Positions 1 to 8,349 of a DNA stretch of 16,131 nt are shown one piece after another. The stretch's first letter is position 1; each line of letters starts with the position of its first letter. The notes beneath the pieces are model-generated. The model worked only from the letters and a program-made list of their open reading frames with translations. It was not told where the DNA came from and did no database searches. Both the position numbers and the translations under genes were made by a program. Source of the DNA: Planctomycetota bacterium (GTDB lineage: Bacteria; Planctomycetota; Phycisphaerae; Tepidisphaerales; Tepidisphaeraceae); the NCBI GenBank assembly GCA_023417885.1, contig JAEZED010000181.1, positions 1 through 16,131 of the forward strand, written 5' to 3'.

Positions 1-1331
1 AGGGGGCGTGGGACGAGGACGGAAAGGGCCCGTCGATCTGGGACACGTTCGCGCACACCCCTGGCCAGATCAAGAACGGCGACACCGGCGACGTCGCCAA
101 CGACCACTACCACCGGTACAGGGAGGACGTGAAGCTGATGAAGGACCTGGGCGCGACGGCGTACCGGTTCTCCATCTGCTGGCCGCGCGTCTTCCCCGAG
201 GGCGTCGGCAAGCCGAACCCGAAGGGCCTCGACTTCTACAGCCGGCTGGTGGACGAGCTGAAGGCGGCCGGCATCGAGCCGTTCGCCACGCTCTACCACT
301 GGGACCTGCCGCAGGCGCTCGAGGACAAGCACAAGGGCTGGCAGTCGCGCGACACGGCCAGGGCGTTCGGCGACTACGCCGGCTACATGGCCGAGAAACT
401 CAGTGACCGGGTCCGACACTTCTTTACGATCAACGAGTTCCGCTCCTTCACCGAGGCCGGCTACAAGGGGTTCGAGGTCCCGTCGCCCGGCGCGCCGGGC
501 GGCAAGCGGACCGTCCACCTCGCGCCCGGGCTGATGCTGCCGCCGGGCGAGGTGAACCAGGTGCGGCATCACGCGGTGCTCGCGCACGGCCTGGCGGTGC
601 AGGCGATCCGCGCGAACGGCAAGCCCGGAACGAAGGTCGGCCCCGCCGAGAACATCGAGACCGCCGTCCCGTTGATCGAGGGCCCCGAGCACATCAAGGC
701 CGCGCAGGCGGCGACGCGCGAGGGGAACGCGCCGTTCCTCACGGTCATGCTCGAGGGGAGGTACACCGACGAGTACCTGAGGAACGCCGGCGCGGACGCG
801 CCGAAGTTCACCGACGACGACCTGAAGATCATCGGCTCGCCGCTCGACTTCGTCGGGATCAACGTCTACTGCCCGATGTTCTACGTCGTCGCGTCCGATC
901 AGGCCCCGGGGTGGCGGGTGGTTCCGTTCGCCAAGGGGCACGCCAAGGCCGCGATCAACAACTTCCCTATCGGCCCGGAGTGCCTGTACTGGGCGCCGAA
1001 GTTCGTGCAGTCGCTCTGGAGCGCGAAGGAGATCTACATCACGGAGAACGGGTGCGCGGGCGACGAGACGATCGCCGACGACGGCAACATCTACGACACC
1101 GACCGCATCATGTTCGTCCGTGCCCACCTGACCCAGCTCCAGCGCGCCACCGCCGAGGGTGTGCCGGTCAAGGGGTACTTCTACTGGAGCGCGATGGACA
1201 ACCTGGAGTGGACCGCCGGCTTCGGCAACCGCTTCGGGCTGGTCTACGTGGACTTCCAGACGCAGGAGCGCCGGCCGAAGATGAGCGCCGCGTGGTTCCA
1301 CGAGGCGGCACGGCGTAACGCGGTCGTGTAA
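1..1331 (+). CDS. GH1 beta-glucosidase-like glycoside hydrolase, 5' end missing
   Basis: The frame is open from base 3 to the TAA at 1329-1331, so the start lies outside the window. The first visible residues (GAWDEDGKGPSIWDTF) are the conserved early segment of family GH1, so only a short N-terminus, perhaps with a signal peptide, is lost. GH1 enzymes are retaining beta-glycosidases of the (beta/alpha)8 fold that cleave beta-glucosides and related sugars. The likely acid/base Glu is encoded at 435-437 in TINEF, where the family usually has NEP. The nucleophile Glu is at 1044-1046 in YITENG. The late aglycone-side motif appears as SAMDNLEW, close to the usual LLDNFEW. The C-terminal GFGNRFGLVYVDF segment is also typical. 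Substrate cannot be read from the sequence. The downstream DNA is decayed and holds no obvious partner gene. The family call is firm, but beta-glucosidase as the exact activity is an inference. Confidence 0.93.
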   Translation, partial: GAWDEDGKGPSIWDTFAHTPGQIKNGDTGDVANDHYHRYREDVKLMKDLGATAYRFSICWPRVFPEGVGKPNPKGLDFYSRLVDELKAAGIEPFATLYHWDLPQALEDKHKGWQSRDTARAFGDYAGYMAEKLSDRVRHFFTINEFRSFTEAGYKGFEVPSPGAPGGKRTVHLAPGLMLPPGEVNQVRHHAVLAHGLAVQAIRANGKPGTKVGPAENIETAVPLIEGPEHIKAAQAATREGNAPFLTVMLEGRYTDEYLRNAGADAPKFTDDDLKIIGSPLDFVGINVYCPMFYVVASDQAPGWRVVPFAKGHAKAAINNFPIGPECLYWAPKFVQSLWSAKEIYITENGCAGDETIADDGNIYDTDRIMFVRAHLTQLQRATAEGVPVKGYFYWSAMDNLEWTAGFGNRFGLVYVDFQTQERRPKMSAAWFHEAARRNAVV

Positions 1332-1433
1332 GAGGCTCGGCCGGCATCCCCGGAAAGTTCGCCCGCGCGCCAGGCAAGCTCGGGAACGCGGTCAGCTGCG
1401 ACGTCCGATCGCACGCGGCGCGGGGAGTTGGCC

Positions 1434-1559
1434 ATGAGAACCGTACTGATGGGCTCGCCGTGCTCGTGGGGGTTGCCGGGTATGCGCTCGCCACCCCATT
1501 CGTCGCTGCGCGGCTGACGTGGAATTTTTTGAGTCGCTGCTCACGAGACTGGAAACCAC
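1434..1559 (+). pseudogene. possible frameshifted N-terminal membrane-anchor remnant
   Basis: A GGGGAG ribosome-binding-like sequence stands 7 bases before an ATG at 1434. The direct reading (MRTVLMGSPCSWG...) ends after 27 codons at TGA 1515-1517 and looks like nothing known. If one base is added in the GGG run at 1452-1454, the frame becomes MRTVLMG followed by LAVLVGVAGYALATPFVAA, a convincing hydrophobic signal or anchor segment. This second frame then runs into the start of the next pseudogene without a recognisable domain. I infer a gene start broken by a one-base deletion, or a sequencing error. The original protein cannot be identified. Confidence 0.3.
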
Positions 1560-1870
1560 ATGACCTCGTTGCGAATCCTGACGACCGTGGTCGGACTGAG
1601 CCTTCTGTGCGCCGCGTGCGCGACGGCGCAGCAGCCGCCTGCGACGGCCGCCGCCGGGGAGGACGGGTCGCTGCGCGACGTCCCGGTGAGCGTCACGCTC
1701 TTCCAGAACGTACGCATCTTCGACGGCAAGTCTGATCGCCTGAGTGGGCCGACCAACGTGCTCGTGCGCGGCAACGTGATCCAGACGATCAGCGCCGAGC
1801 CCATCCCCAGAACCTTGTGGTGATCATGAAGGACGGCAAAGTCTATAAGAACACGCTCTCGCCCCGGTAG
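1560..1870 (+). pseudogene. amidohydrolase-family protein, internal deletion remnant
   Basis: The ATG at 1560 opens an 87-codon frame. It has a signal peptide (TTVVGLSLLCAACATA) followed by LFQNVRIFDGKSDRL and TNVLVRGNVIQTISAEPIP, the N-terminal beta-sandwich start typical of exported imidazolonepropionase/prolidase-like amidohydrolases. The frame then shifts and stops at 1821-1823. In another frame, 1811-1870 encodes NLVVIMKDGKVYKNTLSPR followed by TAG, which resembles the usual extreme C-terminus of the same family. The two ends are joined near 1806-1811, so some 300 codons with the metal-binding barrel are missing (estimated from usual family length). None of the catalytic His, Lys or Asp ligands remain. 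The gene is almost certainly inactive unless the junction is an assembly artefact. No strong ribosome-binding site precedes the ATG. Confidence 0.75.
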
Positions 1871-1946
1871 CCCGGTCGCCGGCGCCGTGTCGCTCCGCGA
1901 CGCCGCGAAGGGTGACAGCGTCACGCTCCGGAACTCGCCGGTGCGC

Positions 1947-2030
1947 GAGGTGCTTCCCCGGCCCGGCCGACTCCTTCCCCGGGCCGGGCGATGGCTTCGC
2001 CGGCCGGGGCGATTGCCTCGCCGGGCGTCG
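1947..2030. repeat. four degenerate 21-bp tandem repeats
   Basis: Units begin at 1947, 1968, 1989 and 2010, exactly 21 bp apart. Each has a core resembling cttccccgggccggg or cttcgccggccgggg. Adjacent units match at roughly two thirds of positions. The array lies in the 292-bp gap between the amidohydrolase remnant and the convergent 3' end of smc. Read in one plus-strand frame it gives seven-residue units such as DSFPGPG and DGFAGRG, but no gene is supported. The rest of 1871-2162 shows no further feature. GC-rich sequence can produce such periodicity by chance, so confidence is moderate. Confidence 0.55.
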
Positions 2031-2162
2031 GAGTCACTGGCGCGGGTGGCGCGATAACCCTCCCGAGGAAAGCGGGACTGACCGATCATCTATGTCACCC
2101 GCCCTTGCACTCTTTGCAGCGTTTGTCTCCCCCCGTCAGCGGGACGCCGGACACTGCCCCTA

Positions 2163-5100
2163 CTATGCCGCGGCTTCGGCATGGATGCGGCCGCCTTCGC
2201 CCACCTGGTCGAAGCGCACCGCCACCTTCTTCGACACGCCCTGCTCCTGCATCGTCACGCCGTAGAGCACGTCCGCGACCTGCATCGTGCGCTTCGAGTG
2301 CGTGATGATGATGAACTGGCTCTCGCCGAGGAACTCCTCCACGATCCGGTTGAAGCGCACGTTGTTCGCCTCGTCCAGCGCGGCGTCCACCTCGTCCAGG
2401 ATACAAAAGGGGCTGGGCTTGCTCTTGAAGATGCTCATCAGCAGGGCCACGCACGTCATCGTCTTCTCGCCGCCGGAGAGCTGGCTGATCGTGACCGGCT
2501 GCTTGCCCGGGGGGCGGGCGATGATCTCGATGCCGGCCTCCAGCGGGTCGAGCTTGCGCATCACCGCGACCAGCTTCCCCTCGTCGTCGCGATGCTTCTC
2601 CTCCACCTCGGTCTGGAGGAAGATGTCCGCCTTGCCCCCGCCGAAGAGCTTACGGAACATCGTCTGGAAGTGATCGCGCACGGCCGTGAAGGTCTGCTCG
2701 AAGCGCTCCCCGCTCTCGCGGTTGATCGTGTCGATCAGCTCCTCGAGCTGCTTCTTGCCGTCGGAAAGATCCTGAAGCTGCTCGGCGAGGGTGTTCTGGC
2801 GCGACTCCAGCTCCTCCTGCTCGGCGATGGCGTCGAGGTTGACGTTGCCGAGGCGCTGGATGCGGCCGCGCAGCTCCTTCATCTGCTCTGCGATGGCGGC
2901 CCAGTCCTCGTCGGCGGGCTGGTATCCCCCCTCCTGCTGCGCGGCTTCGGCGTAGCGGGCGGGCAGATCCAGCTCCGTCTCCTCGGCGGCGCGGGTGACG
3001 AGCGTCTCGAGGCGCACGGCCAGCTCGGCCAGCGCCGTCTCGGCCTCGCGCACGGCGGACTCGGCCGCGTCGTGCTTCTCGCGGCTCTCGTCCACGGCGA
3101 TGGCCAGCTCGCTGACGGCAGAGCGCGCCGCCTCCAGTGAGGCGCCCAGCGTCTCGACGCGCTCGGTGAGCTCGCCCGCCTCCACCTCGAGGCGCCGGCG
3201 TTCGGCCTCGGCGGCATGGCGATCTCGCGCGATCGCCTCGCGCCGCCCGCCCAGGCCGGCGAGGGAGGCGGCGATGCGCTCGATCTGCTGTGAGAGCTCC
3301 TGCTCGCGCCCGGTGTGCCGCTCCACGCCCCGCCGCGCGGCGATCTGCTGCTCCTGCACCTGCCCCATGGCGACGCGCGCCGCCGTCAGCGCCTCGCTGG
3401 CCGCGGCGATGCGCTCGGCGACGGCCTGCTGCTCGCCGGCGATGCGCTCGACCTCCGCCTGTCGCTGCGCCTGCTGCGCCTGGAGGGCATCTCGCCGCTC
3501 CACGAGGCGCGCCTGCTCGGCGGCGAGCCCGTCGCGCTTGGTCGAGAGCTCGGCGAGCTCCGACTCCACGCTCGGGATCTCGCGCTCGAGCGCGGCGACA
3601 CGATCCTGCTCGGCGGCGAGCTTTCCGCCGGCCTCGACCTTGGCGGCATTGAGCTCGTAAAGCCGCTCGCGCACCGCGTTGAGCTGGGCCTCCAGCCGGC
3701 GCGACTGCTCATTGCCCTGCGCGAGTTCCTCGCCGAGCCGATGAAGCTGGGCGTCGGCCTCCTCGATCTGGTGCGCCAGGGCAGCCAGCTCGCTGCGGCG
3801 GGAGAGGATGCTCATGCTCGCGCCCAGCGGGCCCGCGCGCAGCGTGCCGTCGGCCTCGACGACCTCGCCGGCCCGGGTCACGTAGCGGATCCCGGGCGGG
3901 CCGTCGCGGTGAAGGTGCATCGCTTCGCGCAGGGTGCGGACGACGACTGTCTTGCCGAGCAGCAGCATCGCCAGCGGCCGGTCCTGCGGCTCGCACTGCA
4001 CGAGATCGACCGCGAGGCGCACCGGGACGCCGTACTGGTTCCACTGGAAACGGTCCGCCGTCATCCGCTGCGCGAGCAGGGAGATGTCGCGCGGGCCAAG
4101 CTCACCGGCCACGGCGGGCGCTGCTTCGGGGGGCACGTCGTCGCCGAAGCGGCGGAGCATGTTCACGCGCCCGGGGAGGAGCGCGAGCAGTTCGGAAGCG
4201 GCGCCGAGATCGGCGGCGGGATCGGCGATGAGCCACTGGTCGCGCCCATCGAGAGCGGCCTCGATGACGGCGGCGTGCTCGACATCAACCTGGATGAGGT
4301 CGGCGACGAGTCCCATGACGAAGCCGAAGCGCTCCTCGCGCTCGCGTAGCACCTGCTTGACGCCCTCGCCCAGCCCCTCGCGGCGGGCCTCCAGGTCCTG
4401 GAGGACTTTCTGCCGGCTCGACAGGCCGCTGCGATGCTCGCGCGCCGAGACGAGCTTCTCCCCGATCTCGCTCACGCTCTGGCCGTGCGCCGCGGCTTCA
4501 GCGCGCTTGGCCTCGAGCGCGGCCTGTTCCGCGGCTGAGGCGGCGGTGACCTCGTCGAGTCGCTCCTGGAGCTCGTCGCGCCGCCGGCGCGCGGCTTCGA
4601 GTTCCTGGTTGACATACTCGCGCCGCTCGCCGAGGCGCGCGGTGCGGTCGGTGATCGACTGCTGCTCGATCTCGAGGTTGCTGAGCCGGCGCTCCGTGGA
4701 AGCAAGTTCCCCCATCGCGGAGAGGACGGCGCTCTTGAGCTGTTCGAGCGTGCGGGCGGCCTCCGCCTGCTCGAGCTGGGCGGTGCGATGCTCGGCCTGC
4801 TTGGCCTCGATGGCGGCGCGCGCCTCCTCGAGCTGCTGCGTGGCGCGGTCGAGGGCGGCACGATCCTGGGCGAGGGCCAGGGCGTTCTCCTCGCGCAGGC
4901 GGTTGGCCTCGTCCTCCTCGGCGCCGAGACTGCGGGCCTGCTGCTCGAGCTGGTGCATCTGCTGGGCGGCATAGTCGAGGCGCTGGCGGGCCTGCTCGAT
5001 GCGCCCCATCGTCTCCACGAGGGAATACTCCGCCTTGCGCCGCGCCTCGCCGACCTGTTCCGCCTCCTGCCGGCGCTGCGCCAGGGCATTCTGCGCGCGC

Positions 5101-6011
5101 TGGAGGCCACCGGAAACGTCGTCCAGCTCGAACTGCGCGTCGTCGCGACCCTTCGTGAGCTCGGCGCGGCGCGTGGTGAGCGTGTGGTAGTCGTGGAGGA
5201 CCGACTTCAGCCGAAGCTCGGCGAGCTGGGCCGACAGCTCCTGGTAGTTGCGTGCCTTGCCCGCGGCGAGCTTCACGCTGCGGAGCCGCTTCTCGACCTC
5301 CTCGACAATGTCGGTGAGGCGGAGCAGGTTCTGCTCGACGCGCTCCAGCTTGCGCTGGGCTTCCTTCTTCTTGACCTTGAAACGGCTGATCCCCGCCGCC
5401 TCCTCGAAGATGGTGCGGCGCTCGGCGCTGCTGGCCTCGAGCATCTGCGAGACGCGCCCCTGCTCGATCACGCTGTAGGCGTCCACGCCGACGCCCGTGT
5501 CCAGGAACAGGTCGCGGACGTCCTTCAGCCGCGCGTTCCGGCCGTTGAGCTTGTAGTGGCTCGTCCCGTCGCGCAGCAGTTGACGCCCCACCGCCACCTC
5601 GTCGGCATCCATCTCCAGCGGGCGACGCCCCTCGGCGTCGGCGGGGTTGTCGAAGACGAGCGTGACCTCGGCGAAGCTGCCCGGCTGCCGGCCGGCGGCG
5701 CCGTTGAAGATCACGTCCAGCATCGCCTCGCCGCGCAGGCTCTTGGCCGACTGCTCGCCCAGCACCCACTTGACGGCATCGACGACGTTGCTCTTGCCGC
5801 AGCCGTTGGGCCCGACGACGCCGACGATCGGGCGGTCGAAGACGAACTCCGTCCGGTCGGCGAAGCTCTTGAATCCCTGGACGATGAGCTTGCGCAGCCG
5901 CAGGCGCGGGCCGCCGGCGGGCTGTTCGTGCTTCGCGTACGCCAACCGCCCCGGCTCAGGGGGGGTGTCGACGTCGGTGGGAATGCGGTGGGGTGACTTC
6001 AATTCGCTCAC
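2163..6011 (-). CDS. smc: chromosome segregation/condensation protein SMC
   Basis: SMC is the long coiled-coil ATPase that works with ScpA and ScpB to organise and separate chromosomes. The GTG at 6011-6009 follows a GGAGG ribosome-binding site by 5 bases and gives 1282 residues, in the usual range. A further upstream ATG at 6104 would add 31 residues unlike any SMC start. Residues 67-75 are the Walker A motif GPNGCGKSN. Long Glu/Arg/Ala-rich coiled coils surround a hinge at about 555-735. The C-terminal head carries the ABC signature LSGGEK from 1178, Walker B FCILDEVDAALDE near 1202-1214, and a His switch in THSKRTM near 1238. The tail VADVLYGVTMQE followed by GVSKKVAVRFD resembles planctomycete SMC proteins as I remember them. 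The gene follows the FlgI/HEAT lipoprotein gene on the same strand after 110 bp. The scp partners are not in the window. Confidence 0.97.
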   Translation of the reverse strand: MSELKSPHRIPTDVDTPPEPGRLAYAKHEQPAGGPRLRLRKLIVQGFKSFADRTEFVFDRPIVGVVGPNGCGKSNVVDAVKWVLGEQSAKSLRGEAMLDVIFNGAAGRQPGSFAEVTLVFDNPADAEGRRPLEMDADEVAVGRQLLRDGTSHYKLNGRNARLKDVRDLFLDTGVGVDAYSVIEQGRVSQMLEASSAERRTIFEEAAGISRFKVKKKEAQRKLERVEQNLLRLTDIVEEVEKRLRSVKLAAGKARNYQELSAQLAELRLKSVLHDYHTLTTRRAELTKGRDDAQFELDDVSGGLQRAQNALAQRRQEAEQVGEARRKAEYSLVETMGRIEQARQRLDYAAQQMHQLEQQARSLGAEEDEANRLREENALALAQDRAALDRATQQLEEARAAIEAKQAEHRTAQLEQAEAARTLEQLKSAVLSAMGELASTERRLSNLEIEQQSITDRTARLGERREYVNQELEAARRRRDELQERLDEVTAASAAEQAALEAKRAEAAAHGQSVSEIGEKLVSAREHRSGLSSRQKVLQDLEARREGLGEGVKQVLREREERFGFVMGLVADLIQVDVEHAAVIEAALDGRDQWLIADPAADLGAASELLALLPGRVNMLRRFGDDVPPEAAPAVAGELGPRDISLLAQRMTADRFQWNQYGVPVRLAVDLVQCEPQDRPLAMLLLGKTVVVRTLREAMHLHRDGPPGIRYVTRAGEVVEADGTLRAGPLGASMSILSRRSELAALAHQIEEADAQLHRLGEELAQGNEQSRRLEAQLNAVRERLYELNAAKVEAGGKLAAEQDRVAALEREIPSVESELAELSTKRDGLAAEQARLVERRDALQAQQAQRQAEVERIAGEQQAVAERIAAASEALTAARVAMGQVQEQQIAARRGVERHTGREQELSQQIERIAASLAGLGGRREAIARDRHAAEAERRRLEVEAGELTERVETLGASLEAARSAVSELAIAVDESREKHDAAESAVREAETALAELAVRLETLVTRAAEETELDLPARYAEAAQQEGGYQPADEDWAAIAEQMKELRGRIQRLGNVNLDAIAEQEELESRQNTLAEQLQDLSDGKKQLEELIDTINRESGERFEQTFTAVRDHFQTMFRKLFGGGKADIFLQTEVEEKHRDDEGKLVAVMRKLDPLEAGIEIIARPPGKQPVTISQLSGGEKTMTCVALLMSIFKSKPSPFCILDEVDAALDEANNVRFNRIVEEFLGESQFIIITHSKRTMQVADVLYGVTMQEQGVSKKVAVRFDQVGEGGRIHAEAAA

Positions 6012-6070
6012 AAGGTCCTCCCTGACCGTGAGGGCAACACACGACAGGCAGACGAGATAGCGTCGCCTTG

Positions 6071-6076
6071 ATTGTA
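6071..6076 (-). promoter_or_regulatory. possible -10 element before smc
   Basis: Read on the minus strand this is TACAAT, one base from the sigma-70 -10 consensus and about 60 bp upstream of the chosen smc start. No good -35 hexamer is seen at the usual distance, so it is a weak candidate. Transcription could instead read through from the upstream lipoprotein gene. Confidence 0.22.
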
Positions 6077-6121
6077 CGCAAAACCACCCGTTCCGTCGCG
6101 CCACCGCCCGCCCGCATCATC

Positions 6122-8056
6122 CTAATCGCGAGTGGTCGAAACGCGCCCCGACCCGGTCTCGTCAGTGCCGGCCCCCGGCTGCGGGGCCGTTCCGGCGGGG
6201 TCGGCAGGCTCCCCGTCGGAGGCCTGGAGCTCCTCCAGGCCCGGGATGCTCGGGGCCTCGTCCACCAGGCCCGTCGCCAGGTCCTCCAGGATCATCTTGG
6301 CCGCCCGGCCTCCGGAGACGATCTGCCCGTCGTCCGCCATCTGCTTGATGACGGCGATCACGTCGCCGTACGCCAGGCGGATCGGTACGTTCCCCGGCCG
6401 CGTCTCCCCGCCCAGCGTGGCGATGAGCTCCACCACGTCCGGCACGATGTCGATGGAGCTGTTCCGGTCGACGAGGGGACGGTGGACGAGCTTCGCCGGC
6501 TGATTCGGATCGGTGGCACGGATCGTGAGCCGGTCGCCGAAGGCCGTTACGAACGACGGCGCCTTGATCTCCGGCCGGCTGCCGATGATGGCGATGCGCG
6601 GCGTCCCGGTGCGGCTGGCCCAGATGAGCGGCGGCGCCTTGCTCGGCACCTGGTCGAGGTAAAACTGCTTGCCAAGCGTCTTGTCGCCGATCGCGTTGGT
6701 CACGATCGCCCCGGCACGCGTGGAACCGGAGCCGACAACCGTCTGGTCGCCCAACCGCAGCAGCGACTGGTAGGCGGCGATCCGCACGTCCGGAGCGTCC
6801 ACGTCCAGCAGCCGGCGCACGTCGCGGATGAGGCTGGAGTTGGGCTTGAGCGCCCCCAGCGTCTGCGCGGCGCGGACGGCATAGGGGTTCTGCGGTTCGG
6901 CGGCGATGCGCACCAGTGTGTTCACGGCCGACGGCTCGCCGTTGAAGGCTGCCGCCCGAGCCGCCCAGTAGGCAACGGCGGGGTTCGGATCCGTGAAGAA
7001 CGGCACGAGCTTCGGCACGGCGACCGAGCCCAGCCCTTCCCAGGCGTAGCTGATTCCCTCGAGCGATTCCTCGTCTATCCCCGGCGCCTGCGCCGCCTTC
7101 ACGAGGCGCTCGGCCTGCTGCGCGGCGAACTCCTTGTTGATCGAGTAATAAAGCGTCGTCGCCACGCCAAGGAAATGCTCCCAGTCCTCGCCGAACTCCT
7201 CGGGAACGGCGAGGTAAACCACCGCCTCATCCTGCGCCGCGGCGACGGGCCGGCCGAAGTGGAGGTTGATCCGCTTTTCGATGGCACGCGACGTCCGCCA
7301 CGAGGGCTGGCGCAGCCGCAGGATGATCGGGCGATCCCGGTCGAAAATCCCGCCATCCTGGATGTAGGCAGTCCGAAGCGAGGCCTGGGCGCTCGGGTCG
7401 CTGCGCACCTGGAGCGGATCCTGAAGCGCGTAGACCGGGTTCACCGAGAGTCGGCCGCGCGCCTGGCCCGCGAGGTTCACTCGCTCGCCCGGCGACTGGG
7501 GCGTCACGATGCCCGTGTGCAGCTCCGTGCGGTACAGCTGGCCGCGCGCGAGGCTGGTGGTCGTGTTGGTGTCGAGGGCGGCCACGCGCACGTCGATGCG
7601 CTGCCCGCGGCGGGCGCCGGGGGGAACGATGCCATCCACCCGGACAACGGCGTTCCGCGGATCGGCCAGGAAGTAGGTGGCCGTCATGTCGCCCAGGGCG
7701 CCCTCGGTCAGCTCGCTGCCGACACCGCGGCCGACCGCCGTGCGCACAACGTGCTCCCGGATGGCGGCGGGAATCCCGTCGTCGCGGCCCGTGTTCTCAA
7801 GGTTGACGACGACGCCGTAACCCGAGACCACCTGCGGGGTAATGCTGTGCACATCCACCTGGGCGAGGACCGTGTCCGCCAAGTAGTCGGGGATGTCGGC
7901 CTTAGGGCCCAGGTCGCGATACCGGGGAACCGGATCGGGCGTGGGGGCCTTGCGCGTGCAGCCGGCGAGCCCGGCGCCGGCGACGAGCGCCACCGCGAGG
8001 AGGGCCGGGGCAACGTGGACGGCGCGCAGAACCGGGCGCGGCGTGTCTTGACTCAT
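6122..8056 (-). CDS. lipoprotein with FlgI (flagellar P-ring)-like domain and HEAT-like repeats
   Basis: The chosen ATG at 8056-8054 has a GAGAG sequence about 8 bases upstream and gives 644 residues. An ATG five codons earlier lacks such a site. The N-terminus is a lipoprotein signal ending in the lipobox LAGC (Cys33), so the protein should be lipid-anchored in the envelope. Residues about 75-210 resemble FlgI: VVSGYGVVVNLENTG recalls the FlgI LVGYGLVVGL segment, and IVPPGARRGQRIDVRVAAL recalls the PPFARPGQRIDVTVSSL region. Residues about 335-440 form helical Ala/Leu-rich repeats of HEAT type (VPKLVPFFTDPNPAVAYWA and similar). The C-terminus is Pro/Gly/Thr-rich and probably disordered. FlgI forms the periplasmic P ring of the flagellar motor. 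No other flagellar gene lies in the window, so a motor role is only a hypothesis. Another envelope scaffold function is possible. Confidence 0.8.
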   Translation of the reverse strand: MSQDTPRPVLRAVHVAPALLAVALVAGAGLAGCTRKAPTPDPVPRYRDLGPKADIPDYLADTVLAQVDVHSITPQVVSGYGVVVNLENTGRDDGIPAAIREHVVRTAVGRGVGSELTEGALGDMTATYFLADPRNAVVRVDGIVPPGARRGQRIDVRVAALDTNTTTSLARGQLYRTELHTGIVTPQSPGERVNLAGQARGRLSVNPVYALQDPLQVRSDPSAQASLRTAYIQDGGIFDRDRPIILRLRQPSWRTSRAIEKRINLHFGRPVAAAQDEAVVYLAVPEEFGEDWEHFLGVATTLYYSINKEFAAQQAERLVKAAQAPGIDEESLEGISYAWEGLGSVAVPKLVPFFTDPNPAVAYWAARAAAFNGEPSAVNTLVRIAAEPQNPYAVRAAQTLGALKPNSSLIRDVRRLLDVDAPDVRIAAYQSLLRLGDQTVVGSGSTRAGAIVTNAIGDKTLGKQFYLDQVPSKAPPLIWASRTGTPRIAIIGSRPEIKAPSFVTAFGDRLTIRATDPNQPAKLVHRPLVDRNSSIDIVPDVVELIATLGGETRPGNVPIRLAYGDVIAVIKQMADDGQIVSGGRAAKMILEDLATGLVDEAPSIPGLEELQASDGEPADPAGTAPQPGAGTDETGSGRVSTTRD

Positions 8057-8129
8057 TCGACGCTCTCTCATGGCTGGATCGGTACGGTTTGGCCGCGGCG
8101 GGCGAGACGACCGGGGTCGGCGGGGCCGC

Positions 8130-8157
8130 ATTATCGCGGATTTTGCCCCGATGTCAC
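8130..8157 (-). promoter_or_regulatory. putative sigma-70 promoter for the FlgI/HEAT lipoprotein gene
   Basis: On the minus strand, GTGACA (8157-8152, five of six bases of TTGACA) is followed after 16 bp by GATAAT (8135-8130, five of six of TATAAT). The -10 lies about 74 bp upstream of the chosen ATG. The -10 sits inside a small palindrome (CCGC ... GCGG). This is the best promoter-like pair I found and may serve both the lipoprotein gene and smc. The rest of the 293-bp gap 8057-8349 shows no gene or repeat, and no clear terminator for the upstream GH38-like gene. Confidence 0.42.
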
Positions 8158-8349
8158 GGCCGGGGAGCCCCGAAAACCGCTACGCCGCCCGACCGTTCGA
8201 CGTTCAGATCCCCTCCGCGTTCCCCGGAATCGCCCTTCCCGTCGTGCCGACTCCGCTCCTGACGACCGCGCCTGGGAGGGAGGAGGGTCGGTCCGCCTCG
8301 TCGCTCCGGCGCCCGTGCATCCCTCCGCGTGCTCGGCTTGCCCGGGTAG

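Noticed and set aside
1912..2305. Small plus-strand frames between the amidohydrolase remnant and smc
   Set aside because: They cover the degenerate repeats and run antisense into the smc 3' end, with no ribosome-binding site or recognisable protein.
2181..5996. Long open frames antisense to smc
   Set aside because: They mirror the Glu/Arg/Ala-rich codons of a GC-rich coiled-coil gene and show no protein features, while the smc strand has clear motifs.
6012..6104. Upstream ATG start for smc
   Set aside because: The added 31 residues do not resemble SMC, and the GTG at 6011 has a strong GGAGG site.
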